From Desulfitobacterium chlororespirans DSM 11544 (GTDB lineage Bacteria > Bacillota > Desulfitobacteriia > Desulfitobacteriales > Desulfitobacteriaceae), in the NCBI RefSeq assembly GCF_900143285.1, contig NZ_FRDN01000008.1, positions 191,926-255,925 on the forward strand: 64,000 nucleotides of DNA, in the 5' to 3' direction. This document shows, in pieces, positions 34,160-42,826 of the stretch. Within the stretch, counting starts at the first letter, position 1. Every line of letters starts with the position of its first letter. The notes under the pieces were generated by a model that saw nothing but the letters and a program-made list of their open reading frames with translations, was not told the origin of the DNA and did not search any database. The position numbers were made by a program, and so were the translations under genes.

Positions 34160-35233
34160 TTAATCGGCATAGGATGCACTTAGCTCCTGGAGGAGAGCAT
34201 AGATTCTTTCCGCCAGCTCCATGTCCAAGGTACCGGTGCCGCAGCTTGGGGTAAGCATGCTTTGTGACCGCAGCCGGTCTTCGTTGACTCCTCTTTTGGT
34301 GAGTTCTTTAATGTTCGTTTCCAGACGCTCACGGAGGCTCGCCGCTGATTCTCCCCAGGCTTTGGCTGACGTGGGAACGATGCCCCAGGAGAGAATGCCC
34401 CCATTCTGGAGAAATTGATCGAGAGGTTCGGCAAGGACGGCCATGCTTGTCATATATTCATAGGCGTCAAAGTTGACGACCCTGATCCTGGAGTCGAAGA
34501 GGAGAGTCCAATCCATTCCTGCACAGACGTGAGCCCCGGGTATCCCGCCTTCGGCGAGAATTCCTTCGGCCACTTCATTAATATTCTCGATTAAAATAGT
34601 TCGATCTAATGTCAGGTGGGTTGAGGCGCCATAAGCATACAGGCCGGGGTCATCGATGGACATCAGGACGGGCAGCCCGTACTGAGCCAGGCGCTTCGTC
34701 TGCCAGCGGGCGTGACAGCGCAGGGATTTAACCAGGATATCCCGTTGGAAGTCGTCATAATAGGCAGCTTTGCGGTTGGGGTCCGTAATTTGCATTCCCA
34801 GGGTTACCGGGCCGCTTAACTGCCCCTTCAAGAGCAGGGCTTCCTGAGTGCCTTGCTGATCAAGTATCGCGCAAAACTCGTTGAACCCCAATCCCCCCTC
34901 CGGAGTGAAGCCGAATTCAGCCAAGGCATTGGGATCGCCTGCTTCAGCATGCAGATAATACTCGTAAAAACGAGCCATCCGCTCCGTCCAATCCGGGGCG
35001 TCCACTTGGAAACGGGGCTGTTCAAATCCGCCAATACAGCCTGTTTCAATCAGGATTTTTAGATACTGTCCCACAAAGGAGCTTTCTGCGCCCAGTTGGG
35101 GGAGCTGGGGCCAATGAGGTGCTTGGGGGAGGGTTTTCCATATCTGGCTTAAAGCTGTTTCAGCTTGAGCATAGGGGAGGCTGCCTACGCCTGTGGCGAG
35201 GAAGCGGGGCTGCCAAGAGGATGAATCGAACAT
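34160..35233 (-). CDS. UROD/MetE-like protein (cobalamin-independent methionine synthase fold)
   Basis: A 357-residue protein with a TIM-barrel like the C-terminal half of MetE. It opens with ATGVGSLPY, has GQLSGPVTLGMQI near 143, IDDPGLYAYG near 195, HVCAGMDW near 240 and TPSCGTGTLDMELA near 332. The His-x-Cys and late Cys are placed like the zinc ligands of MetE-type methyltransferases. It is much shorter than full MetE (about 750), so it may transfer a methyl group from another donor, such as a corrinoid protein. Substrate unknown. It is monocistronic. Confidence 0.75.
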   Translation of the reverse strand: MFDSSSWQPRFLATGVGSLPYAQAETALSQIWKTLPQAPHWPQLPQLGAESSFVGQYLKILIETGCIGGFEQPRFQVDAPDWTERMARFYEYYLHAEAGDPNALAEFGFTPEGGLGFNEFCAILDQQGTQEALLLKGQLSGPVTLGMQITDPNRKAAYYDDFQRDILVKSLRCHARWQTKRLAQYGLPVLMSIDDPGLYAYGASTHLTLDRTILIENINEVAEGILAEGGIPGAHVCAGMDWTLLFDSRIRVVNFDAYEYMTSMAVLAEPLDQFLQNGGILSWGIVPTSAKAWGESAASLRERLETNIKELTKRGVNEDRLRSQSMLTPSCGTGTLDMELAERIYALLQELSASYAD

Positions 35234-35419
35234 AGCATGAACCTACTTTCTCCGAAGAGTATTGATGGATGATAACTTTATAATCATATATTTTGGATTG
35301 ATATACATAGATTATATCTTTAATGGAAGTCATTAGCAAAGAGATTAGTAGTTCCAGACCCGATGTGAAGCCCCAAATGCTGAAAACTGCCTAGTCGAAG
35401 TAGGGATGTTGAAAGGTAT

Positions 35420-36526
35420 ATGGACTATAACAACTGCTTAAAGGATAAATTAAAAGATCTGCCGGAGCAGCCGGGAGTTTATTTAATGCACGATTCCTTG
35501 GGTAATATTATCTATGTGGGCAAAGCTAAGAACCTCAAGAACCGAGTCTCCCAATATTTTTATAAGCAAAAGAGCCGGGACCCTAAAGTGGAGGAAATGA
35601 TCCTGCGTATTGCGGATTGGGAGTACCGGATAGTGGATACAGAGCTGGATGCCCTCCTGGAAGAGTGCCGCCTGATTAAGGAACTCAAGCCTCATTACAA
35701 CAGGCAGATGAAAAATCATCAGAAGTATGTCTACATCAGGATACCTGATGAAAGCTTTCCCAAGGTAGACATTGTTCAGGAGAGGGAGGAAGGTGGAGGG
35801 GTATACTACGGCCCTTTCAGCAGCCGTCATTGGGTAGAAACCGCTGTGGAATGTCTCAGTGACATCTTCTTAATCCGTAAATGTTCCGCTCCTGGCCGAG
35901 GCAAGGGGCGGAATGGCTGCTTGTACCGGCAACTGGGCACCTGTGCCGGGGTGTGCACCGGGAAGGTCAGCTCTGAGGAATACCGGGAGAGGCTGAAGGC
36001 AGTTTGTCAAGCGATTGAAGCCGGGGACAAGGAAGCCATGAAGGAGCTTAGCAGCCAATTGGCAAGGGCAGTCGAGGCGCTCAATTTCGAAACGGCGGCT
36101 CGTTATCGGGAGTATCTGCTGGGGCTACGCTATATACAAGGAAGGCAAAAATTCCTCAAGGGCACATGCCGCAATAAAAACCTGCTTGCTCTTGAAGATT
36201 TGGACACTGAAAGAAAGACTGTCAAGGTCTTCCTAATCAAAGGAAATAGAGTATTGATGAGCAGGGTGCTCACTTGGCTTGATGAGAATTTAAAGCAATT
36301 TCTCAGGGAAATCCCTCAAGCCCTGGCAGACCAGCCGGGCTGTTCCCGACAGCTGACACAGGAGGAAGTGGACGAGGCTCAAATCCTTGATTCCTATCTT
36401 CGCAAAGACCGGGTGATCTCTATTCCCATTCCCCAAAAAGCGCTGAAGCAAGGGGAGTTCGTTGAGGGCATGCTCAAGCGGATAAAAAATAAAAAGGGGG
36501 ATAATTATGGCCAGGAAATCCTTTAA
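35420..36526 (+). CDS. Truncated UvrC-like GIY-YIG nuclease
   Basis: A 368-residue protein matching the N-terminal half of UvrC (full length about 600). Residues 15-95 form the GIY-YIG domain (PGVYLMHD, IIYVGKAKNLKNRV). Near 155-180 the four Fe-S-type cysteines of UvrC are present (IRKC, NGC, GTC, GVC). Residues of about 195-235 form the UvrB-interacting UVR motif (FETAARYREYLLGL). The RNase-H-like 5'-incision domain and the helix-hairpin-helix domain are absent, as in the Cho-type nucleases. It should make only the 3' incision. The stop overlaps the next gene by 20 nt. Whether a full uvrC exists elsewhere is unknown. Confidence 0.85.
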   Translation: MDYNNCLKDKLKDLPEQPGVYLMHDSLGNIIYVGKAKNLKNRVSQYFYKQKSRDPKVEEMILRIADWEYRIVDTELDALLEECRLIKELKPHYNRQMKNHQKYVYIRIPDESFPKVDIVQEREEGGGVYYGPFSSRHWVETAVECLSDIFLIRKCSAPGRGKGRNGCLYRQLGTCAGVCTGKVSSEEYRERLKAVCQAIEAGDKEAMKELSSQLARAVEALNFETAARYREYLLGLRYIQGRQKFLKGTCRNKNLLALEDLDTERKTVKVFLIKGNRVLMSRVLTWLDENLKQFLREIPQALADQPGCSRQLTQEEVDEAQILDSYLRKDRVISIPIPQKALKQGEFVEGMLKRIKNKKGDNYGQEIL

Positions 36527-36971
36527 TGAGAAGCTCAAACAAAACAAGGATCTACCCAAAGTGGTCCAGGTGACGGACCCGAAATCGGTTATGCGCTATG
36601 GCGGTCATAAAATGCTGGTGGCGCCGCCTTTGGCTTATGACGAGCAGATGAGGAGAGTCCCCGAGGGCAAAGTGATTACTGCAGATTATCTTAGAAGCTA
36701 TCTGGCCCAAAAGCATGAAGCGGATTTTACGTGTCCTCTCACAGCCGGGATATTCATCAATATTGCGGCCCATGCTTCTGCAGAACGGGGAGAAGAGCCA
36801 ACACCTTATTGGCGGACCTTAAAGAAGGATGGCCGGCTGAACGAAAAATATCCGGAGGGAATTCAAGGGCATAAAGCCTTTCTGGAGAGTGAAGGGCATA
36901 CGGTGATCCAAAAGGGCAACACTTATTATGTGAAGGATTATCAGGATAAAGAATTTGACCTCAACTCATGA
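36507..36971 (+). CDS. MGMT/alkyltransferase-like (ATL) family protein
   Basis: A 154-residue protein like COG3695. The GKVITADYLRSYLAQKH segment and the TPYWRTLKKDGRLNEKYPEG segment match the MGMT fold, with the active-site region PCHRV of true alkyltransferases replaced by TPYWRT. The only Cys (FTCPL, near 74) is elsewhere, so direct methyl transfer is unlikely. ATL proteins bind alkylated DNA and hand it to nucleotide excision repair. The UvrC-like gene overlaps it by 20 nt, supporting that role. GGGGGA precedes the ATG. Confidence 0.7.
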   Translation: MARKSFNEKLKQNKDLPKVVQVTDPKSVMRYGGHKMLVAPPLAYDEQMRRVPEGKVITADYLRSYLAQKHEADFTCPLTAGIFINIAAHASAERGEEPTPYWRTLKKDGRLNEKYPEGIQGHKAFLESEGHTVIQKGNTYYVKDYQDKEFDLNS

Positions 36972-37007
36972 GGATTAATTCTTTGGATAAATTTAAGGAG
37001 AATTTTC

Positions 37008-37298
37008 ATGAGCAAATTCTATGAATTTAATGCGGAGATCAAGAAGGTGCCGGATATGGACGGGGCTTATATCGAAATACCTTTTGATGTGAAGGCTGAG
37101 TTTGGGAAAGGCCGCGTTCCGGTAACTGCGACTTTTGACGGTGAGGTCTATGCAGGCAGCTTGGTCAGAATGGGAACTCCCTGCCATATCCTGGGCATCC
37201 GTAAAGATATACGCGCTAAAATCGGCAAACAGCCTGGGGATACCATCAGAGTCACCTTGCAAGAACGAGAAGCAGATGAGAAGAAAACATCTCAATAG
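37008..37298 (+). CDS. DUF1905 domain protein
   Basis: A 96-residue beta-barrel-like domain. The sequence matches DUF1905: [20 protein letters not shown], then [20 protein letters not shown] and [21 protein letters not shown]. The family has no known biochemical activity; larger relatives join it to a YdeI-like domain, absent here. It lies 37 nt after the ATL gene with GGAGA before its ATG and is probably the third gene of the repair-like unit. Confidence 0.85.
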   Translation: MSKFYEFNAEIKKVPDMDGAYIEIPFDVKAEFGKGRVPVTATFDGEVYAGSLVRMGTPCHILGIRKDIRAKIGKQPGDTIRVTLQEREADEKKTSQ

Positions 37299-37391
37299 CA
37301 GACCCTATTAATTCCAATGAAGCTTTAATACGACTCATGTTATAATCGAAAAGTGACTATTCTTGTCGATGTAGCTTGAGGAGGAAAATTT

Positions 37392-39017
37392 ATGCATTGG
37401 AAACGAGTTTCTTCTTTATTAATTGCTTTGGTTCTTTTCTTAAATTGTTCTCCTTTAACAGTTTTAGGGGCCGAAATCTCCGAAACTGCTGCCGAGTCTG
37501 CACATGCAGGAGCCATGACCACAAGGCTTTATGGCAAGGATCGGACGGACACTTCTATCGCCGCATCCCAACAAGGGTGGACGACCTCAGAAACCGTCAT
37601 TCTTAATGAATTAAATAATTATGCTGATGCTATTTCCGCTACTCCCCTGGCGGTTGGACTGGATGCGCCGGTTCTTCTGACCTATGGCGCTCATCTTGAT
37701 CCCCGGGTCAAAGAGGAATTAAAGCGCCTGGAGGCCAAAAAAGTGATTCTCCTGGGCGGAAATGGGCGGTTATCCACTTATCTGGAGAAAGAACTTACTG
37801 ACCTCAATTATGAGTGGGAAAGAATTGGCGGAGCGGATCGCTATGAAACATCGGCTCTTATTGCGGAAAAGGTTCCCAGTGATACCATGATTCTGGTCAA
37901 TGGGGACGATTTCCCTGACGCCCTTTCCGCGGCGTCCTATGCTGGAATCCAACAGATCCCTATTCTTTTGATGTCCAACCCTGAATTTCCCCAAAGTGTA
38001 TCTGAATATTATCAAAAGCATAAACCCTCCCAGGTCATTGTCGTGGGGGGAGATGGCGTGGTTCCCGCTCAATTGCTTGAGGAACAGAATATCCCTTTAA
38101 GCCTTCGCTTGGGAGGACAGGACCGCTACGAATCGGCGGCTGAGCTCTACGAGTATGCTCAAACTCAAAACGTCTATGATGCAAACCAGCTTTATCTGGC
38201 TTCAGGTCAGCACTATCCCGACGCCATGGTAGGAACCGTTCTTGCTGCCAAGAATAATTCGGCCCTGCTTATTACGAAAAGTTATACTTTGCCTGAGTCC
38301 ATCGCTCCGATTTTTAGCCCGGATAAGATTGCCGCTATGGAGGTCTTTATTCTGGGGGGCACAGGTGTGGTTTCGGGGAAAATTCAGGCTGAACTCGAAG
38401 GCAAAGACTTTATTAAGAACTTGCTGATTGGCAAAACGGTGGTTGTGGATCCCGGTCATGGCTCTCCGGATCCGGGAGCCATCGGACCCGGCGGCTCCCA
38501 AGAGAAGGATAATAATTTGGCTATTGCCCGGTATTTGGCCGTGGAGCTGGAGGCGGCCGGAGCCAAGGTGGTCTTGACCCGCAACGATGATAACTCTCCG
38601 GCTTATGCTCCGGGAACACCCTACACGCAAAGAGGAGACCTGCAAAAACGTGTGGATATAGCCAATGAAAACAATGCGGATCTCTTCATCAGTATTCATA
38701 ATGACTCTTGGCAAACAGCCCAGGGCACGACGACCTTCTACTCCTCGGAGAACCCCAGTGGTTCGCCAAGCTACAAACTGGCCCAATATATTCAAAGCGA
38801 GCTAACCCAGGAGATTGGCACCAAAAATCTTGGTGTTAAGGATTCGCGGCTTTATGTGCTGCGGAACAATACCATGCCGGCAGTTCTGGTGGAAGTAGCT
38901 TTTATCTCCCACCCGACCGAGGAGAAACAGCTCAGTGACAACATTTTTAGAGAAAAAGCCGCTCAGGGAATAAGTCAAGGGATTCAAGCTTATATCCGTT
39001 ACCTTGAAAGAGTTTAA
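37392..39017 (+). CDS. N-acetylmuramoyl-L-alanine amidase with three CWB2 repeats
   Basis: A 541-residue exported wall hydrolase. A signal peptide (about 1-24) is followed by three CWB2 repeats (about 45-340; RLYGKDRTDTSIAAS, RIGGADRYETSAL, RLGGQDRYESAAE) that bind wall polymers. The Amidase_3 domain (about 350-540) starts VVVDPGHGSPDPGA (first zinc His), has NNLAIARYLAVELE with a Glu near residue 375, FISIHNDS (second zinc His) and ends VLVEVAFISHPTEE with the catalytic Glu. It cuts the peptide from MurNAc and may act in cell separation. AGGAGG precedes the ATG. Confidence 0.93.
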   Translation: MHWKRVSSLLIALVLFLNCSPLTVLGAEISETAAESAHAGAMTTRLYGKDRTDTSIAASQQGWTTSETVILNELNNYADAISATPLAVGLDAPVLLTYGAHLDPRVKEELKRLEAKKVILLGGNGRLSTYLEKELTDLNYEWERIGGADRYETSALIAEKVPSDTMILVNGDDFPDALSAASYAGIQQIPILLMSNPEFPQSVSEYYQKHKPSQVIVVGGDGVVPAQLLEEQNIPLSLRLGGQDRYESAAELYEYAQTQNVYDANQLYLASGQHYPDAMVGTVLAAKNNSALLITKSYTLPESIAPIFSPDKIAAMEVFILGGTGVVSGKIQAELEGKDFIKNLLIGKTVVVDPGHGSPDPGAIGPGGSQEKDNNLAIARYLAVELEAAGAKVVLTRNDDNSPAYAPGTPYTQRGDLQKRVDIANENNADLFISIHNDSWQTAQGTTTFYSSENPSGSPSYKLAQYIQSELTQEIGTKNLGVKDSRLYVLRNNTMPAVLVEVAFISHPTEEKQLSDNIFREKAAQGISQGIQAYIRYLERV

Positions 39018-39032
39018 ATAAGCCCGGCAAAG

Positions 39033-39058
39033 AAGCCCTCGGAAATCCGAGGGCTTTA
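39033..39058. terminator. Terminator between convergent genes
   Basis: AAGCCCTCGGA (39033-39043) pairs with TCCGAGGGCTT (39046-39056) around two unpaired bases (a real loop would open one pair). It follows the amidase gene and lies before the stop of the converging gene. Confidence 0.7.
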
Positions 39059-39083
39059 GCATTGACCGTCGAGCAAAAGCGTT

Positions 39084-39755
39084 TTAGCTGTAGAAAAGAA
39101 AATCATTCTGCTTAAAGGACCAATTGACCTCCTTAGCCATCTTGTCCAGCGGAGGATAGGCTAAGGAGCTGTAAGGATTCATTTCATAGCAGTACTTGGC
39201 ATGGATGCAATTGGGGATCTTGAATAAATCGAGAATCTGCTTCGTTATATAGACACACTCTCCATAGCCGCCGCCGATAAGATGGACTTTGCACCCCTGG
39301 CATGATTCAAGATAGTCTTTGAAGGCGGGGGGAAGGTACTCCAGTAAGTACTCTTGGAGGTTCTCCGAATGGCAGACCTTATAGTCCGGTATATAGCCGG
39401 GTTCAATAAGAGCCATTAATCCATCATGAAAGGGCAGGACGCGGTGATGAGTGAACAATTCCTGCTTAAACTCTGTGACATCGATCCCCTCTTCGGCCAA
39501 TAGACTTATGGCAAAATCAGTGCAATACTGCTTGAAAATCGGCTGACCGGTTAATTTTTTATCTATGAAAGAAGGGATGAATTCCCCTGAATACACTTCA
39601 GCAAAGACATCAACCAGCATCCTGATGTCGTCAAAGGAGTGCTTAGCCATAAAGCGTTTCACTTTAAGGAGATAATTGAGGTTATAGAAGCGAGAATAAG
39701 CTTTTTGAATATCAACGACCAATAACCGGTGTAGGCGGCGAGGGATAATCGACAT
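39084..39755 (-). CDS. Distant isochorismatase-like protein, function unknown
   Basis: A 223-residue protein without signal peptide. The opening LLVVDIQKAYSRF (Asp near 14) and the segment HLIGGGYGECVYITKQILDL (Cys near 169) resemble the Asp and Cys of the isochorismatase/nicotinamidase catalytic triad and their flanking strands. The matching Lys is not clear. Most of the middle (60-150) fits no pattern I know. It could be an inactive or divergent relative. The ATG at 39755 follows AGAGGTG; a GTG 9 nt upstream lies within that site. Confidence 0.55.
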   Translation of the reverse strand: MSIIPRRLHRLLVVDIQKAYSRFYNLNYLLKVKRFMAKHSFDDIRMLVDVFAEVYSGEFIPSFIDKKLTGQPIFKQYCTDFAISLLAEEGIDVTEFKQELFTHHRVLPFHDGLMALIEPGYIPDYKVCHSENLQEYLLEYLPPAFKDYLESCQGCKVHLIGGGYGECVYITKQILDLFKIPNCIHAKYCYEMNPYSSLAYPPLDKMAKEVNWSFKQNDFLFYS

Positions 39756-40106
39756 AGGTTTCACCTCTGATATAAAATGGTTTTTATTCTTCCTTTTCCA
39801 TTTAGAAAAATAGTACCGATTGCTATCAAAGAGGTAGGAGCACTAATAAGACTGCGTACTCGTTCTATTGTTCACTTATAGTATATAAGAAGACTGGTGA
39901 TAAAGTCCATACATAAGCTGGATTATTTGGATGATTTGTGGAAGTTGGCAGGGTGTAAGTTGAGAGGTAAACTGAGACTTATAACCAGGGAGTTTATTGA
40001 CAAGAGAGGTTTATCGGGATAAACTTATTATAGGTTTATTTGAATAAACCTATGTTTTTTACCGCCAGGCAAGAAAGGAAAATTATTAAACTATGGGGTG
40101 ATAAAG
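39756..40106 (+). other. Intergenic leader with two hairpins
   Basis: 350 bases without a gene. TTGACA occurs at 39996-40001. After it, GTTTATC/GATAAAC form a hairpin (40008-40024) and ATAGGTTTATT (40030-40040)/AATAAACCTAT (40043-40053) form a second, followed by GTTTTTT. The second looks like an intrinsic terminator in the leader of the gene at 40107, so attenuation or a short RNA is possible. Confidence 0.45.
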
Positions 40107-40487
40107 ATGGATTCTGTTGAAGAACATATATGGCAGCTGGAGAAGGATTTATTAGCATCGCAGGTAAGAAAATCAGCACAAAGGATAAGCGATCTATTAG
40201 CACATAATTTTATCGAGTTCTGCAGCAATGGCAGTGAATATCATTATAAAAATGGTGATGTATTTCAAGAGCAGGATGATAATAAAGAACTATGTTGGCA
40301 GATTAAAGACTTTAGAATAGAACATTTATCAGATGGTTGTCTATTGGCGCTGTATAGGGTAATAAAGCATAACGAGCCGGATGAAAATAAAAGATATTCA
40401 TTACGCAGTTCAATATGGAAGCGTATGGATGGGAAATGGAAAATGGTTTTTCATCAAGGAACATTCACGACTAAGTTTGATACATGA
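40107..40487 (+). CDS. NTF2-like (DUF4440) small protein
   Basis: A 126-residue cytoplasmic protein. The layout is that of DUF4440/SnoaL-like cones: N-terminal helix (EEHIWQLEKDLL), LLAHNFIEFCSNGSEYH, then four strands ending RSSIWKRMDGKWKMVFHQGT. The family is found in stress and calcium/calmodulin-kinase-associated contexts; no activity can be inferred. The ATG at 40107 follows GGGGTGA; a GTG at 40098 lies within this site. Confidence 0.8.
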   Translation: MDSVEEHIWQLEKDLLASQVRKSAQRISDLLAHNFIEFCSNGSEYHYKNGDVFQEQDDNKELCWQIKDFRIEHLSDGCLLALYRVIKHNEPDENKRYSLRSSIWKRMDGKWKMVFHQGTFTTKFDT

Positions 40488-40541
40488 AAATACCTTATTA
40501 GACACTAAAAGTGACTGGTAAGAAGGAAAGGAGTATATGCT

Positions 40542-40901
40542 GTGGAAGAATTTAAACTGTTTGATGCGGAGTATAAATTCCTCGATATTATTTGGAGGCT
40601 TGAGCCTATCAATTCAACGGAATTGACCAAGGTCTGCCGGGAAAAGCTGGGCTGGAAAAAACCGACCACCTATACCATGCTGCGCAAGCTTGCTGAGCGA
40701 GGGTTATTAAAAAACGAAAATGCCACGGTGACTACCCTCGTTAAACGGGAGCAGGTGCAAAAGTACGAAAGTGAGGTGCTCTTGGAAAAGTCTTTCGATA
40801 ATTCTCTGCCCGCTTTTTTAGCGGCCTTCCTCAAAGATAAGCGGCTCTCCCGGCAGGAGGCCGAGGAGATCAAGAAGATGATCGAGGAGGCGGCGCAATG
40901 A
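40542..40901 (+). CDS. BlaI/MecI-family repressor
   Basis: A 119-residue winged-helix repressor starting at GTG after AAAGGAG. The helix-turn-helix reads STELTKVCREKLGWKKPTTYTMLRKLAERGLL (shown here as two parts, STELTKVCREK and KPTTYTMLRKLAERG), the hallmark of BlaI. The C-terminal helix dimerises and contains the cleavage region cut when the partner receptor is activated. It overlaps the receptor gene by 4 nt. It should repress its own operon; no beta-lactamase gene is visible nearby. Confidence 0.93.
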   Translation: MEEFKLFDAEYKFLDIIWRLEPINSTELTKVCREKLGWKKPTTYTMLRKLAERGLLKNENATVTTLVKREQVQKYESEVLLEKSFDNSLPAFLAAFLKDKRLSRQEAEEIKKMIEEAAQ

Positions 40902-42769
40902 GTGGCTTACTGAGCAGTTTGCAACTGAGCAGCAGCTTACATAATGCCTTGGCAACGGTTTTGAGTATGAGCCTTACGGCCACCTATGTGGCGGCAGTGG
41001 TCATCCTTGTTCGTCTTTTCTTAAAAAAAGCCCCGAAAATTTTCGCCTATGCCTTATGGTCGGTGGTTCTGTTCCGGCTGCTTTGTCCTTTTTCATTGCC
41101 TTCGGATTTCAGTCTTCTGGGAGTAGTCACTGCAAATCTGCAGACTCAAGCCGGTGTCCTGGAATATGTTCCGGAGAGTAGAGGCATGATGCCCCAGCCC
41201 ACCATTCCCTCCGGTGATGCCGGGTTTGAGCAGGGAGTTAAGCATCCGGCGGCTGCAGCTTCGCCCCCATCCTCAGCTATAACCACTATAACCACCGGGG
41301 AGCCCCTGGCGGTGGGGATGGAGGTTTTAAGCGTGATCTGGCTGGTCGGTATGGTGATCCTGCTTTCTTATAGTGTCCTTTCCTATCTGAAAACGAAACG
41401 ACTGCTGCAAACGGCTACTCTGGTTAAAGATAATATTTATGAATCTGATCGGCTGAGTACAGCTTTTGTCTTTGGGTTTATTCGTCCGAAGATTTATGTG
41501 CCTCTGGGTGTAAGCGGGTCTGATCTGGATTATATCCTGGTCCATGAACAAACCCACATCAAAAGAAAGGACTATCTCCTCAAACCTCTGGCTTTCTCAG
41601 CTCTTACTCTCCATTGGTTTAATCCTGTGATGTGGCTGTCATTTGTCCTGATGAGCCGTGATATGGAGATGTCCTGTGATGAAAGTGTGCTGAGAAGGAT
41701 AGGGGGAGAAGGGAAGGGTGAGTATGCCAAGTCACTGCTGACACTTTCCGTAAAAAGAAGCGGACTTTTTACCTTGAGCCCCTTGGCCTTTGGGGAAAGC
41801 CATGTCAAATCAAGAGTTAAAAATATCCTTAATTACAAGAAGCCCGGTTTTTGGGTTGTGACTCTTTTAGCCATTGCCGTGGGTGGTATGGTATTCACTC
41901 TTTTGGTCAACCCTGTCGATAAGGAACCGGACCTGTCTTTCCTCAATCCGGATAATCTGGCCTCCCTCCTTGTACAGAGAGAAGGGGCGCAGATTAACGA
42001 AGCGGGTTATCCTTCCCCCATCATCGTGTCCAGTGTGGAGTTGGGAAAATGGCTGGATAAGGCAGCGAATGATTGGAAGGAAAAAAAGTTCTCTTTCTCT
42101 TATGAGCTGACACCTTCCATTACGATTCAGGTTAATGGGGATAACGAGATTCACTTTTTTGAAGCGGAACCGACTCTGGCGATGATTCAATCCGGTGAAC
42201 AATACCGTTACTATGCCATTCCTAAAGAAGATTTCCAAGTTATTCAGAAACTATCTTTGCTCGGCTATCCTAAGATCCAAAGCGTGACCATGTCAAAATG
42301 GGAAAAAGGGGAAGAGGTTGCTTCCGTGACCAGCACAGACAGCACGATTTTGGAGATGGCGGTACACCTGGCTCAGGAAGAAAAATATTCACCTTTTCTC
42401 TTCAGGTACACCAGTGTAAATGATACGCCAACTGTGAGTGATTATATGCGCATCATTATGGAAGGTCCGAGTGTTGCCTATACTTATTTTCTCTACACCG
42501 AGGATGGGAAGAACTATGCTATCGAAAAACCCTATGAACGCATCAATAAAATCAATCCGGATACAGCCCAAGCTATTATCGGCTTGTTGGCGAAGGCTGA
42601 GGACAGGTCCCAGGATTATATCCGTGCCCATCCGGATGATTATGAGAGAATTCTTAAATATGGCGGGGAAGAGCTCATGGAGATTCAGCTTGAGAACTTA
42701 ACTAAACATTTGCAGAAAAACGGCGTAACCAATCCGATAATCGTCAAGCCTAGTGAGTCATCCCTTTAA
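40898..42769 (+). CDS. BlaR1/MecR1-type M56 membrane metallopeptidase receptor
   Basis: A 623-residue protein. Four membrane helices (about 20-45, 48-65, 148-168 and 315-335) surround an M56 peptidase domain with zinc motif VHEQTHIKRK (HExxH, near 213) and the downstream Glu in SRDMEMSCDESVLR. In the Bla/Mec systems it cleaves the partner repressor on signal. The extracellular C-terminus (about 345-623) does not resemble the penicillin-binding sensor of BlaR1, so the trigger may not be a beta-lactam. It overlaps the repressor gene. Confidence 0.9.
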   Translation: MSGLLSSLQLSSSLHNALATVLSMSLTATYVAAVVILVRLFLKKAPKIFAYALWSVVLFRLLCPFSLPSDFSLLGVVTANLQTQAGVLEYVPESRGMMPQPTIPSGDAGFEQGVKHPAAAASPPSSAITTITTGEPLAVGMEVLSVIWLVGMVILLSYSVLSYLKTKRLLQTATLVKDNIYESDRLSTAFVFGFIRPKIYVPLGVSGSDLDYILVHEQTHIKRKDYLLKPLAFSALTLHWFNPVMWLSFVLMSRDMEMSCDESVLRRIGGEGKGEYAKSLLTLSVKRSGLFTLSPLAFGESHVKSRVKNILNYKKPGFWVVTLLAIAVGGMVFTLLVNPVDKEPDLSFLNPDNLASLLVQREGAQINEAGYPSPIIVSSVELGKWLDKAANDWKEKKFSFSYELTPSITIQVNGDNEIHFFEAEPTLAMIQSGEQYRYYAIPKEDFQVIQKLSLLGYPKIQSVTMSKWEKGEEVASVTSTDSTILEMAVHLAQEEKYSPFLFRYTSVNDTPTVSDYMRIIMEGPSVAYTYFLYTEDGKNYAIEKPYERINKINPDTAQAIIGLLAKAEDRSQDYIRAHPDDYERILKYGGEELMEIQLENLTKHLQKNGVTNPIIVKPSESSL

Positions 42770-42826
42770 ACTTTCCAGGCTGTGATCTGGGTTTGGGGGC
42801 GGAACCGGCAAGGGATTAGGAAAGAC

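Noticed and set aside
36507-36971. Active O6-methylguanine methyltransferase
   Set aside because: The PCHRV active-site Cys motif is replaced by TPYWRT, so it is called ATL-like instead.
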